From Phyllostachys edulis (taxonomy: Eukaryota > Streptophyta > Magnoliopsida > Poales > Poaceae), in assembly GCA_036346405.1 (NCBI GenBank), contig CM070559.1:36245889-36309888 (forward strand): DNA of 64,000 nucleotides, written 5' to 3'. The translations under genes and the position numbers were made by a program. Position 1 is the stretch's first letter. The number at the start of each line of letters is the position of its first letter. Of the stretch, positions 43,986 through 55,951 are shown one piece after another. A model generated the notes under the pieces. That model made no database searches. It was not told where the DNA came from and saw only the letters and a program-made list of their open reading frames with translations.

Positions 43986-45795
43986 CATATTTTTTTTTGA
44001 GCTGCGGTACTACCGCACAGAGGAGCGGTAGTACCGCTCGATTCATCCCGAGAGGAGGTCCGCTAGGACCTCCCAGGAGGTCTTCAAGACCTCTTGGAGG
44101 TCTTGGCCTCTGTGCGCTGAGCCAGTCCCAGGAACCCAAGCTAGCTCGCACAGACCAACAATGGTGTGATCAAGTCCATACAACAATTGAGAAGAAGCAA
44201 AAAAGAACTTAACATATATTATTAAAGACCTTTCGGTCAAGCTTTTTACAGGGGTTTGCCCCTTGGGCTTACAAAAAGAGCACTTGCAGCAAACGCAAAA
44301 ACCACACGAAAGAGTCCAAATTGATCAGCCCACAAAGCTGCTCGAGTGGAGGACGTCCCCTAGCATACAAGGCCTCTCAAGACCTCTTCTTCTTGGAGCT
44401 TTGAGCTCCCTGGAACTCCCTGATCTGCTGATTAAAACAGAGGGCACAAGCCATGAGTACTTTTGAATGTACTCAGCAAGCCGTGGGGAAATGAATGCAA
44501 TAAAAATTCATGAAGGGCTTGCCAAAAGAGAGCTGTATGGTTAGTTACAGAAAGCAATATTTGACAGTAAATAACAATTATAGATTGCAAAGCTCAAGTT
44601 AAAACAATAATTACATAAATACATTTGATTTCAAAAGAGGTCGTGAGCACCCACTCATAACCAAGACCACTCTGGAGCACCTACTCCAGAGTTCCCAAAG
44701 ACCACTCGTGGGAGGTCTGGTCGCACCCACGACCAGGGCCTCAACCACGACCACTCTGGAGCACCCACTCCAGAGCTCCCAAAGCCAGCCCCTGGACCAA
44801 CATCTCGAGCCAGCCATGACCCCTTTGGAGCTAACCAAGGTCTCTTCGAGGCAAAGCCACGGCCTCTCGCAGAAGCGCCCAGGGACACATATTATAAAAG
44901 TCTACCCTTTTGCACCACTTCTCTGAGAGATGTCCATAACCAAGGACCTGGCTATTCGAATAGATTTTACACTCTGCAGAGGTTTACAACTTTACCCACA
45001 ATTCACGACCTCTCTAGCGGGGCGGGTTCCCATCGGAACCCTTGCTCACTTTCGAAGGTGAGCAGTCTAGAGAGCGCGACAAGGCCTTTACAATGCCACC
45101 TCTATCACCAAAACCGCCTGATGAACTTTATCCCGAGTCATGGACGTACTGCTACCATCGACCCGGAGCTCACCGTTGTGGGGATAACACCTTGACATGG
45201 GCGTGTTGTTACCATCGCCCATGCAGAGCCCCAAGCATATGGACGCATCTTGCTACCATCGTCTACACGCCCAAAAACATCCTGTAGCATGATGCTATAA
45301 TGTGGCAAATTAGTTGGCCCAGACCATCCCCATAAAATGGCCTTGTGGTTGCAGGGATTACCCGGATTCGTAGACACAAAGTTAAGTCCTTAAGTGCTAC
45401 TCAGGCGAGAACAACCACAACCCAAAGTGACTCCTCTAGGGACTAGCCCCGGAGCACCCACTACTCACCACCAGCCACTCACCCGAGCATAAAACAGATT
45501 TAAGGTTCTCCCCGGCCACTGGACCACCCAGTCCTGGCACTGCAAATTTTAACAAGGTGGCCTCGCACCACAAAAGACACAACTGTGGTATTACACCACA
45601 GTTGCACAATAGTGGCACCAACCACAGGTTCCATAGTTCTATTAGTCAAGATTATTAATTGATGAGGAATGATTCACAAGACCCACGGTTCTACAGCAAG
45701 GCTAAGCATAAACTTACGGTCCCATGTTGGTAATATCAAGCAATACCAACTAAAATACCCAATCTAAGGTGCCCAAGGAATCATGTAAATGATTA
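43986..45795 (-). mobile_element. L-family LTR fragment
   Basis: Related to the first 1.8 kb (plus-strand coordinates) of the complete L LTR at 47284-51247. Shared segments include GTCCGCTAGGACCTCCCAGG, TATTCGAATAGATT with CACTCTGCAGAGG, and GACAAGGCCTTTACA. Its outer terminus (TGTGGCGACC) is replaced by T-rich sequence and a palindrome GAGCGGTAGTACCGCTC (44022-44038). A local duplication of CCACTCTGGAGCACC...CTCCAGAG is at 44665-44785. No coding region. Confidence 0.6.
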
Positions 45796-47278
45796 AGAGC
45801 TAGTCTGAATTGATCTTATAACAGATCCTCAACCGAAGGAATATGTTTATTTTTCAAGTGATTCATATCGCTATCATCAAGTATACTCGTTCCAAATTTC
45901 ATTCCAATCAAATGATTTGTAGCGGTCAATACATCTCGTGGCAACGAGAATGTATTGTTCTAAGGTATATCAAGATTTAGTCTTCGATTCATATTTTATC
46001 GACCAATGCTTCCTAATTCACATTTTTGTTGAAAACATTTCTTTTGTAATTCCTCACATAAGGACTCTGAAAATACCAAGTCCCCACCTACACAAGCAAA
46101 TTGTTGATAAAACTCCAAAATAGTGTTTTGTTTTGATCAATCCTCTTCTTCTCCTTAGCATTCGGGAAAGACAAGAAAATTTCAGGGTAGGAAACATCAT
46201 CTATAATTTACTTTAGATTCGAACCCATAGCAGATGATAGAACTAAAATATATATCTTTTGTTTTCCACTCACGCGAGCCCATATCCTTTCTTTTTTTAT
46301 CAATTTCTAATTCCAATGTTCCTCCCTAATATGATATTATAGTCCCAGTGTAGATAGAAATTCCCTTATGGTCTAATTCTAAGCGGTGGTAAATACCAGG
46401 ACTTAGCAATATTTGATTTATTATAAAGGTTCTTAAAGAATTCATTATAGGAATGTTTCCAATAGAAATGGTTTGCTTTTGCACATCGAAACCAAAAATT
46501 AATCTCGCTGATACATATAATTTGTAAGAATAGGTGAGTGATTCATACACATCATCCCTTTCTTTTATCGAGGGTTCTAGAAATTTATATCATTTTGTAA
46601 ATAATTAAAATGCAATTTCTTGATCTGAATCTTTAATTGTTGGAAACTTTTCAAGTTCTTCTGCCAAGCCTTGATTAATGAACCAACCAAATCACTCGAA
46701 TTGGTTCTAACTAAATCCGGGTATTGTTGACATTCCCTCATTTCCATTTCGGAGCATTTTAATCTTAAGTTTCCCATTTATCGGAGAAAAATTCCATTAT
46801 CAGCTCACTCTTCAGCAATCCCTATGGATCAATCTAGCAATCATGGAATCTATATTATGTTTACTGAATCACATGAAATTCTAGGGAACTCCACATACAT
46901 ATTTCATATATGTATTTCATACATATGAATAGAGACAATTTCAACGAAAGTTCGAATTTGCCAAGGGTACAAATTGAATGAAAATGAAATGATAAAACAT
47001 TCCTAGAAAAAAAATATGTCACTTACACTTCATGATACTAATTAGATTGGATGGCAAACTTTTCTCATTTTATCTACTTTCTATGAATGGGATAAAGCCA
47101 TAATATAATAATTTATATGCACTAGAAAATTTGACTTTAGTTCCATTTAGAATAGCACGCTTTGTTTTATTTTAAAAAACAATTTGAGGGTTCTTTTTTG
47201 TTCCATAGTAGTATAATTGCAAGGAAATCTAGGATTTCATTGTAGAATCATAAAATAAAGTAAGTCTTTTTTAAGTAC
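45796..47278 (-). pseudogene. rpoB: Nuclear plastid DNA insert: 5' part of rpoB plus upstream spacer
   Basis: On the minus strand, ATG at 46757 begins MLRNGNEGMSTIPG, the start of grass plastid RNA polymerase beta subunit. Further blocks follow with frameshifts: VYESLTYSYKLYVSARLIFG, FDVQKQTISIGNIPIMNSL, INQILLSPGIY, ELDHKGISIYTGTIIS, SSAMGSNL, EIFLSFPNAKEKK. They continue to the region of residue 300 (MNHLKNKHIPSVEDLL, about 45830). Sequence from 46760 to 47278 fits the AT-rich spacer upstream of rpoB. Stops (for example in GR*NMNRR) and shifts show long nuclear residence. It is non-functional in the nucleus. The left border (about 45796) is where similarity fades. The right border is uncertain because a solo LTR follows. 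Confidence 0.85.
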
Positions 47279-47283
47279 ATGCC

Positions 47284-50200
47284 TGTGGCGACCCGGCCAG
47301 GGGCTACCCGAGAGGACCTCCAAGACCTCCTGGGAAGTCCGCTAGGACCTCCCAGGACATCCTGTAGGGCCTCCCGGTAGGACCGCCCAGAGCTCTCAAG
47401 AGGTCCGGTAGGACCACTCGAAGGTCTGGGATTCCAACCCGAGGAGGTCTTTGGACCTCAGACCTCCCCAAGCTCCACGCTCTGACCCGAGGGAGGTCCG
47501 TAAGGATCCAACCCGAGGAGGTCATGGGGCTTGGGACAAGCCTCAAGTCCTCTGTGATCTAAACTAGTCCCCAAGGATCAATGACTAGTTCTCACAGCAA
47601 GCAAGTGATAGCATTCACATCCAGAAAAGGATTTATTAACAACAGAAGAGAGATGATTACAAGGGGGTTGCTTACAAACTCCAGCAACCAAGAGCAAAAT
47701 ACACAGCGAAAAAACCAAAAGGATAGACTCCATCCATTACACCACAGGTGATTGGCTGGAAGGCGCGGCCTAATTGACTTGGTCCTCCTCATCATCAAAG
47801 AAGTCATCACCTGCTAAATTCATCAATCAAGCAAGAGTGAGCACAACAACTGTGCTCGCAAGTTACACCCGTCAATTAACAGAATGACATGCATAATGGA
47901 TATACCAAAGGAAGGCATATTAGGGTTGATTTGCGTAAAGCCAAGTTTGTTTCAATTACAAGTACTAAGTTTCAAAGCCATTACAATAAGTAAAAGTTCA
48001 TTTTCAAAACTCAATTTTCAGTTGGATAGCATTCATCATCAATATAGTGAAGGATACCCTCCTGTCACATGGCTCCCCGCCCATTAACCATTTGGATAGA
48101 AATCCAAAACCAATTTCGTAAGTCCTTTGAAAACCAAAACCAAGAGCTAACTTTGAGTGGCTTTGCTGGCATGTTCGTGACCGTGGACACAGCTATTCGA
48201 ATAGATTTACACTCTGCAGAGGTTGTACACTTTACCCACATGACATGAATTTCTCTAGTTTGTTTGGCATCCGTCAATGCCACCTCACACTTCCTTTGGT
48301 GAGAGGTCTAAAGCACATGACAAGGCCTTTACAAAGCATTACTCCAACGCAGTCCACCCTCGCTAAGGTTTCACCCCCTTTGGACTACCCATCCGCAGGG
48401 TTCAGGCCCCCTCTTGCACCAGGTGGGACTACAAAGGTCGTAACATGACTACCCACCGCATCCACAGGATCAACCGTGATGGAGCTTTGCAAATTAGTTA
48501 GCCAGGTCCCTTTGCCCATTTCTCAGGACATGTGGTTGTACGCGGGTGGCATAGTCCATTATAGGCATAGCAAGATGCGGCTCAAAGACCGATCCTCATA
48601 TGGCTTGGGTGACTAACACAAACCCCTAGGTCTCAACCCTACCCGAGTTGAGCCCGTGCATACCCTGCACGAGCCAAACAACCAATCCGCCCAAGACCAA
48701 ATCCATTTGTTCATTTCTGTTTTTCAAAACCATTTATCAAAACCTCCATGACAACCCAATGTCATGGCTTTGAAAACATTTGATATTTTGGTCTAATAGA
48801 AGAAACATTTCCCCAAATCAAGACGTTTGGTCTAGCAAGACTAAGCATTCATTTTTCAAAAGCCTCTGGTCCTTACTATTGCAAAAACCATATTTTATCT
48901 AGGGTGACAATGGGGTTGGTTCAACATAGACAGTGGCCATACAAGGGAATTAGGCATAGCTATGAACCAAAAGATAGGCATTGAAATATCTTAGTAAAAG
49001 TAAGCATGCATACATCTTTGAAACCAACATAAGTATCTTGAAGTAATGGGTGCAATATGATCAAGAGTGTAACTTGCCTTGCTCAAAGTCTTGAGCTTCT
49101 TCTTCTTCAAGGGACTCTTGCTCCTCACGGCCTTCGCAATCTACACGGGGAAAGTAAAACAAAAATACTCAAATAGAGTTCCAACAAAAACTCCAAATAA
49201 ACTCCAATATAAAACCAACTGAGAGGTTGGGAGATCAGGAGGAGGTCCAAGGAGCTTGCTGGAGAGGTCCTGAGAGCTTGGAGGGAGGTCCAAGAGTTGG
49301 TCGGTGGAGCTGGAGAGTGGAAATGAGGAGAAAGTGAGAGAGGAAGGGCTGCCCAAGCTATATATAGCTAGAGCCATTGAGCATGTCCCAAGATACGGGT
49401 GTTCAAGAGTTGGTAAAGAGGACAATGGAAGCAGGTAAGGGATGTGACAAAAGTATGACATTGGTACTGCAAAAAGTGGTAGCATTTAATGTGATACAAC
49501 ATGCATTAAATATGGGGGAGACTCCTTTGCGCCAGGACACCGTCAAAGGATAAAAGAAACATGGGCGTGACTGCCAAGTGGGTCCAGTCAAGACCCGATA
49601 GGGAGGTCCTGCGGAGACCTTGAGGAGGCCCCGCGGAGGACAAGGGAGGTCCTCAACCACTGGGGAGGTCCTGACGGTTGGATCTCCGAAAGGGAGGTCC
49701 AACGGTCGAGATCAAGTGTAAAAGGGGAGGTCTGCAGAAGTCAAGGGGAGGTCCTCACCCACTGGGGAGGTCCTGACGGTTGGATTAAATCAAGGGGGAG
49801 GTCTGGATGGTTAGGATCTAATCGAAGGAGGAGGTCTTGAATGGTTAAGATCTCCAAAGGGGAGGTATGAACGGTTAGGGTTTCCAAAGGGGAGGTCTGG
49901 ACGGTTAAGATCTCCAAAGGGGAGGTCTTAATGGCCAGATCTATAAGGAGGAGGAATGCAGACGGTTAAGATCTCCAAAGGGAGGTCTTAACGGCGGATC
50001 TATAAGGAGGAGAATGCAGACGGTTAAGATCTCCAAAGGGAGGTCTTAACGGCCAGATCTACAAGGAGGAGGTGGGCGATAGCGAGATAGGAAGCGGAGA
50101 AGCGGGAGCCATTGGATTCCAATCGAACCGCCCAAAGTGATTGGGCCGTTCGGACCACCAAAGCTAGCGTTAGATCTCAGCCATTGAACTGAATTGGACG

Positions 50201-51247
50201 GTCCAAAATGGTTGGGACGTTCGGACCGTCCGAACGCCTCTACAAATCGGACCGTCCAGCAAAGATCTAAGGGCTCAGAGAGGGTGGGACGTTCGGACCA
50301 TCCGAACGTCTCACCAAGATCAAACCGTCTAATACAAATCGGATGGTACACAAGCAATAGAGGTCCAAATAGATAAGGAGGAGGTCCTGGAGGGCATGGG
50401 GAGGTCCTGAAGGACACGGGGAGGTCCAATAAAGGAAATGGGAGGTCCTAGAGGATACAGGGAGGTCCTGAAGGACACGGGGAGGTCCAATAAAGGAAAG
50501 GGGAGGTCCTAGAGGACACAGGGAGGTCCTGTAGGACATGGGGAGGTCCAATAAAGGAAAGGGGAGGTCCTAGAGGACACAGAGAGGTCCTGAAGGACAC
50601 GGGGAGGTCCAATAAAGGAAAGGGGAGGTCCTAGAGGACACAGGGAGGTCCTGAAGGACACGGGGAGGTCCTAGAGGACACAGGGAGGTCCTGTAGGATA
50701 TGGGGAGGTCCTAGAGGACACAGGGAGGCCCTGAAGGACACGGGGAGGTCCAATAAAGGAAAGAGGGGGTCCTAGAAAACGGTAATACCGGGAGTTGGGA
50801 CGGTAATACCGGATGGGCAATGAGGGACACTTCCAGAGAGAATTACAAGGGTTAAAGCAAAGGAGGTAAGTCCAAACGGACTCAGTGGGGGTTCGAAAGA
50901 TACAGAGAGTGAGTTCAAATGGATTTGAGAAAGGTTTAGCCTTGGAGAGGTCTATACTTGGGGAGGGACCACAGAAGGAGGTGTAGACCAGGGAAGGTAC
51001 AATCACTAGGGGAGGTCTAGACCTAAGGAGGTCTGGTCCAGAGATGGACAAAACATGGACAGAAAAAGGAAGATCACCAAAACTCCAACAACTCAACAAA
51101 CCATCAAGGACTTTTAGTTGAAGTTTGAGTTAGTCAATTTGAAATCCATCGTGAAATTTAAAGTTAAGCTTTGAATTCTCATCAAAACAAAATGGTTCTT
51201 TTTATTTTGAAATCTTCAAAAAGGCTCGGAAAAATCAGGGTGTTACA
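47284..51247 (-). mobile_element. L-family solo LTR, 3,964 bp, with 5-bp TSD
   Basis: Plus-strand ends TGTGGCGACCCGG (47284) and GGGTGTTACA (51247); sense strand therefore begins TGTAACACCCTGATTTTTCC, a common grass gypsy LTR start. Exact target duplication ATGCC at 47279-47283 and 51248-51252. No internal region is present, so the element was reduced by LTR-LTR recombination. It contains two GGAGGTCC-rich arrays. All long frames, such as the Pro/Ser-rich ones on the minus strand at 50046-51099, are products of the repeats. Confidence 0.9.
49560..50790. repeat. GGAGGTCC minisatellites inside the L solo LTR
   Basis: 49600-50060: about 45-60-bp units with GACGGTTAAGATCTCC followed by AAAGGGGAGGTCT. 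50390-50790: about seven composite units of roughly 60 bp made of GGGGAGGTCCTAGAGGACAC, GGGAGGTCCTGAAGGACACG and GGGGAGGTCCAATAAAGGAA. Between them (50110-50320) are several GGACGGTCCGAACG/CGTTCGGACC palindrome-like words. Confidence 0.9.
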
Positions 51248-51252
51248 ATGCC

Positions 51253-51335
51253 AATCTAGTTATGAACCTCTCCACATATCCCTGCTTTTATCATAATTTC
51301 ACTTGGGTGGGCCAAGATGGTCTGTCATACTCTAT
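51253..51335. other. 83-bp remnant between solo LTR and Gyp-D
   Basis: The continuation of the pre-insertion site of the L LTR (after ATGCC). It could be further plastid spacer DNA, but I could not confirm this by eye. Confidence 0.4.
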
Positions 51336-51631
51336 TGTCAATGATCAGGGCACGAGATCCCCTATCAAGCTTATCCAGGAAAATAATATGAGAGCACAAT
51401 CTAAACAAATAACTTTATTGTTGTGGACACAATGAGTGTATGTATGATAATACAATGGGAATGTTACAGAATAGATTAATCGAATGATCATAATGTTATG
51501 AATATGATGAATGATGCTATTATAGAATATGTGGGCTACCAACTTTATATCTATTGAATGGGTAGCAATAAATGCCGCTAAAGGCGCCTCTTATCTTCAC
51601 GCACGTTCCTCTATTAAGTCTTGAACCATCA
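51336..51631 (-). repeat. Gyp-D 3' LTR
   Basis: TGTCAATGATCAGGGCACG to GTCTTGAACCATCA. Matches 55409-55704, including GAGCTTATCCAGGAAAATAA-like and TTTATTGT (AATAAA on the sense strand) segments. Confidence 0.85.
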
Positions 51632-52500
51632 CAGACGAGCAACGTGAAGATGATGTCAACCTTCTCTAAAGGCTTTGTTTGTCTCATCTGACCAGTGAAA
51701 TCTGTCATGTTTTTGAATCACCTTAAAGAAAGGTAATCCACATTCACTTGATCGACAAATAAAGCGACTAAGTGCCGCCATTCGACTTGTTAAGGCTTGA
51801 ACCTCCTTCACTGATGAAGGCGGTCGGAGAGATTCGATGACACGAATTTTTTAGAATTGACTTCAATACCTTTATTGATCAAATTTATAAAGGTTTCTAT
51901 CATATCAGACAGATGATCAGAGTTTTTTGAGCTCTTTACAATGAGATCGTCTACATATGCTTCCATATTACACCCTATCTAGTCGACAAATGTCTTCTGC
52001 ATAAGTCGTTGGTACATGGTGCCAACATTTTCAACCCAAACGGCATCCTGATGTAGCAGTAGATGATGAAAGGGGTTATGAAGGAAGTCTTCTTTTTTAT
52101 GTTCTCTTGCCATGTTTATTTGGTGGTAGCCTGAGTAAGCATCCAGAAAACTCATCAATTCACATTATGCAATTGAGTCGACCAGTTGGTTGATGCGAGG
52201 TAAAGAGAAGTCATCCTTAGGACAAACAATATTCAAATTGGTAAAGTCAACACACATGCGCCACTTACCATTTGTTTTCTTGACCATGACCATCTTTGCG
52301 AGCCTATATGGTTGCTCAACTTCACAAACGAAGCCAGTGTCTAAGAGTTCGTCCAACTCTTGCCGAGTGGCCTCTTGTCGATCAGGGACGAATCGCTGGA
52401 ACTTTTTCTGCACTGGTCGTTTATTAGGCTGTATGGCTAGCCTGTGCTCAATCACCTCCCTTGGGACTCGAGACATGTCGGATGGTTTCCACGTGAACAA
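51632..52500 (-). pseudogene. Gyp-D reverse transcriptase, truncated
   Basis: Opens with FTWKPSDMSRVPREVIEHRL and RQELDELLDTGFVCEVEQPY, then KTNGKWRMCVDFTNLN, CPKDDFSLPRINQLVDS, and TGA/TAA shifts at about 52165. SFLDAYSGYHQI (about 52120) and AYVDDLIVKSS (about 51935) keep all three catalytic Asp. The connection VKEVQALTSRMAALSRFI ... FHWSDETNKAFREG (51660-51800) is the last legible part. Codons then run into the LTR within about 30 bp. In autonomous relatives RNase H and integrase would follow for more than 2 kb. Confidence 0.8.
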
Positions 52501-52626
52501 ATATACATTTGCTTGGAGGAAGGTAATGAGATCGAGTTTCTATTTCTCGTTCATTCCCAACCTAATCCGTACTGCCTTGGATTGGTCGTTAGGGGTAAGT
52601 GGGACTTTATTCCCTTTTTCATCTGG

Positions 52627-54230
52627 CTAAGGAATTGCCTTTAGTTGCTCTGCTTTCGCGGGCTTTTCAGCCTTGCTTAGCTTTTCTGCATCATTAAGAT
52701 CTCTTAATGGTAATTGATCAACAATCTCCAAAGATTTATGGTCGCAATTGAGTGCAGTAGAGTGATTGCCTTGCATGGAGATGACACCTTTTGGACCAGA
52801 AATTTTGATACTCTGGTAAGCACGATGAGTAGCTGCCATAAATTGAGTCAGTGAAGGTCTACCTAGAATGACATTATATGTTGACTCAAAATCTACAATT
52901 TCGAACGTAATTAGCTATGTTCAGAAATTGTGAGAATCTCCAAAGGTTATTGGTAATACAATTTGACTAATAGTGTTATCGAAGGACCAGGTACTATCCC
53001 AAATAAAAGAATTTGTAACTATTTTTTTTATTTTGGAACGAGGTATTTGCATCTCATCCAAAGCATTTATAAAAAGCAAATCCAAGGAACTACCCCCCGT
53101 TGATCATTACTCTTCCTACTTGGCAATTACTTATTATAGGAGAAACGACCAGTGGAAGCATGTGAGGTGCAAACATACTTTTTGGACATTCACTTTTGTC
53201 GAAGGTCAAGACCACATCCAACTACTTTGGATAGCTTGGCTTCCCTAGTTGAGTGTCGTCGTTGTTGACCCCCCCCCCCCTCCATGTGTATTTGAACTAT
53301 CTTTTTGATGGATAGATAGCATATCCTCCAAAGATTACGTTGACGTCGTCGTGAGTTTTTTGGTACGCTATTTGTTTATCTCCATCAGCATCTTTGGTGT
53401 TATTGGAACCACCACTTTCGGGCATTGTAGACATTTGCCCCTTACTCAAGTAGAAGTCATCCATGCGTTTCTGCCAGGTGCGACAGTTATGCAAATCATG
53501 ACCTGGCATGTTATGAAGCGGGCACCAACGACCATTCCAGCTGGTCGCACCAGAGGATACAGACTGGTCGTTTAGACGACCAAACGGCTTCCTCGATGGA
53601 CCCTTGTTGTAGGTCAGGCGCTGCTCTACATCGGCGACCTCCCTTGGTGCAGGCCTTATTTTATTCTTTTTCTTGGCCTTACTTTTGTGGTCATCCGATA
53701 TGGTCAGTTTCTTGATTTTTTTTCTTATCAAAACCTTCCATACTTGGTTCTGGAGGTGTATGGCCCTTGTTGACCATACGGTTCCACTCCATTTCTTCAA
53801 GAGCATCAGAGTAATGATCAACCATGTCAAATAAATCTGATATGGTTCTTGGTGGGTGAATGTTGAGGCCTTCTGTGAACCTTTTGTTTCATACCGCCTG
53901 TTTAAATGTTCGAATAACATAATTGTCAGTAATATTAGGAATAGTATTACGTACCTCTACAAACCTTTTAATGGACTGATGTAAATTTTTTCTGGAAGTC
54001 TGACAAAGACGGTGTAAATCATCCTCTTTTTCGGGTTTAGTGTAACAACTTTTAAAGCTGTTTATAATAGCATGGCATAAATTTTGCCAACTAAAAAGAG
54101 AACTTTTCGGCTGGTTGAATAACCATGTCCGAGCATATCCTTTTAACACAATGGGTAAGTAATTTTCCATCACCTTTTTGCCACCGCTTGTTGCCTGGAC
54201 AACGATAGTGTATATCTGGAGAAATTATGA
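52627..54230 (-). pseudogene. Gyp-D gag and protease
   Basis: The gag core (Retrotrans_gag type) is at 53889-54173: MMENYLPIVLKGYARTWLFN, SSLFSWQNLCHAIINSF, KEDDLHRLCQTSRKNLHQSI. After a frameshift the basic tail carries a Cys/His cluster RWCPLHNMPGHDLHNC (about 53500). At about 53100 the protease motif reads VMINGGSS, with Asn replacing the active Asp and an extra G causing a frameshift. 52627-52839 (SLTQFMAATHRAYQSIKI, GPKGVISMQGN) is the protease C-terminal side. A run of 12 C (53269-53280) disrupts the segment between gag and protease. Confidence 0.75.
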
Positions 54231-54847
54231 GGGATTCTGTGTCCCATCAAAGCTTTCCAGATGTCCTAGCTAGAACTTTTCAAGCTAGGTAACATCCCTT
54301 AGCCCAGGTGAGAAAGTCTTGCACCCTATGTATGGCCCCAATCGTGGTCAGACATTATGACCTTCATCATAATTATTAGGAGAATGAGGTCTTCTATGAC
54401 CACGGTTAGAGCACTCACCTGGGCTTATTCTGTCAAACACGTTCCACCGAGGCGGACTGTCTTCTTGACAAAGATTGTTGTCATGAAGACAATGCCTCGA
54501 GGCAGAGTGGTCTGCTCTATAGCTGCTTTAAGACCTTGATGGTTGCGAAAGGCTCTGTACTTCTGTAGTAGCCTCTTATAGGTCAGCAGCCAATGAATGA
54601 ATAACTAGAAGGAACTGTTCATTGTTTTATCATTCCTGATGGTTAGCGATCGCAGTTGAAAGTATGCAAACACGGTCGACAAGAGTCTTTGCCTACAAAG
54701 GTGAAGGTACAACATTTAAATCTCTTACTATCGTCCTTGGAGCGACCTGGGGCGTACTTGGCAAACGCTGGTCGCTACTCGCATTAATGATAGGACTCCT
54801 GGACGTCCTCGGCACGATGTCGTGGTACTAGCGACGGGCCTCCTCCA

Positions 54848-55342
54848 TTAACTTCTTCTTGGTGGCGAGAAGTTGATTATTGTGTTGCTCCTGCGCCAAA
54901 CGTTCGACCTACTCCATGGCCTTGCATTGCTCACGTGTCGCTCGTTGTTCATTGATCTAGTTGACGACAGCACATGCATGAAACTCATAGCAGATGGAGG
55001 GCAAAATTGTCTCATCCTCATCAGAGGAGAGGTAGTAGTTGAGATCTCATAATAGTTGTTCTGGAGTTGATTCCTCAAGAACCTCAACTTTGTGACCATC
55101 CTCATGGTGACTTTTCTCTCCAATTGAGACAGAAGTGGGAATATACTCGCCCTCAAAGTTGCTTGGGGCGGCAATGGTGTCCCCGTCGTCTCACTCCCAA
55201 CGAGTTGGGTCAAAGGCGGTGAAGATTCTCCCTCGGGAACGTACTCGAGGTAGATATCGCATTTGCATGCATCCTTAGGGATGTAGTCCTCTTCCATGAG
55301 GTCGACGTAGTTGACAAGATCGAATGAGTTATCCTCATCCAT
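54848..55342 (-). pseudogene. Gyp-D leader ORF (gag N-terminus)
   Basis: MDEDNSFDLVNYVDLMEEDY (ATG 55342) is acidic and resembles in style the MAGDWN... N-termini of Tat-2 and Tat-3. No domain is recognised, and the C-terminal half turns Arg/Ser-rich, suggesting a shifted frame. 54231-54847 between this and the gag core is decayed coding sequence with no clear frame. Confidence 0.45.
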
Positions 55343-55408
55343 TGGTGAGGACGCAAGAACATCACAATAATGATCTTTCAGTTGATAGTGCCCTCCTTCT
55401 AGCGCAAC

Positions 55409-55704
55409 TGTCGATGATCGGGACACGGGATACCCTATTGAGCTTATCCAGGAAAATAATGTGAGAGCACAATCTAAATGAAGACCTTTATTGTCGTAGA
55501 CACAATGAGTGTATGTATGAGAATACAATGAGAATGTTACATAATAGATAGATCAAATCATTGTAATGTTATGAAGATGATGAATGATGCTATTACAGAA
55601 TACGTGGGCTACCCCCTTTATAGCTATTGAAGGGGTGACAATTAATGTTGCTAAAGGCATCTCTTATATTCACACACGTTCCTCTGTTGAGTCTTGAACC
55701 GTAT
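55409..55704 (-). repeat. Gyp-D 5' LTR
   Basis: TGTCGATGATCGGGACACGG to GAGTCTTGAACCGTAT; the outer few bases differ from the 3' LTR, and the lengths are equal. Confidence 0.85.
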
Positions 55705-55951
55705 TCTTTTTTTATGGAAAAGGGCTATGTATCGTATTTATACTTAATGATGTCTAATTCTAATTGCCGCAATTCATTAAAATGAGGCAACGGGTTTGAC
55801 AAAGAGTTTATTTACAAAAGGTTCACGGTGCTAGGGAGAGGTCACAACAGGAATGAAAACTGCTAAAATTAAATAGTCATCTGTAGGAAATCTGCAAGTC
55901 TCTTTGCGCTTGCTAGGATCCAAGTCCTTGCCTCCTCCTTAATCTTAGCAA
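55705..55951. other. No feature recognised
   Basis: Flanking sequence between Gyp-D and the PIF/Harbinger terminus; short AT-rich stretch, nothing recognised. Confidence 0.4.

Larger units (their letters stand above)
51336..55704 (-). mobile_element. Gyp-D, deleted Ty3/gypsy element, minus strand
   Basis: Two 296-bp LTRs (51336-51631 and 55409-55704) enclose leader ORF, gag, protease and RT read right to left. pol ends in the RT connection and is joined straight to the 3' LTR. RNase H, integrase and a polypurine tract are missing. Candidate target duplication TCTAT (51331-51335)/TCTTT (55705-55709), one mismatch. The primer site after the 5' LTR reads GTTGCGCTAGAAGGAGG. Confidence 0.8.

Noticed and set aside
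46577..46777. 66-codon frame in the plastid insert
   Set aside because: It is out of frame with the rpoB start that overlaps it; the real ancestral frame begins at 46757.
49403..51099. Long Pro/Ser-rich open frames on the minus strand
   Set aside because: They are translations of the GGAGGTCC minisatellite; frames stay open only because the repeat lacks stops.
53269..53280. Run of 12 C as a functional element
   Set aside because: Most likely slippage in a decayed gag-protease junction, or a sequencing artefact.
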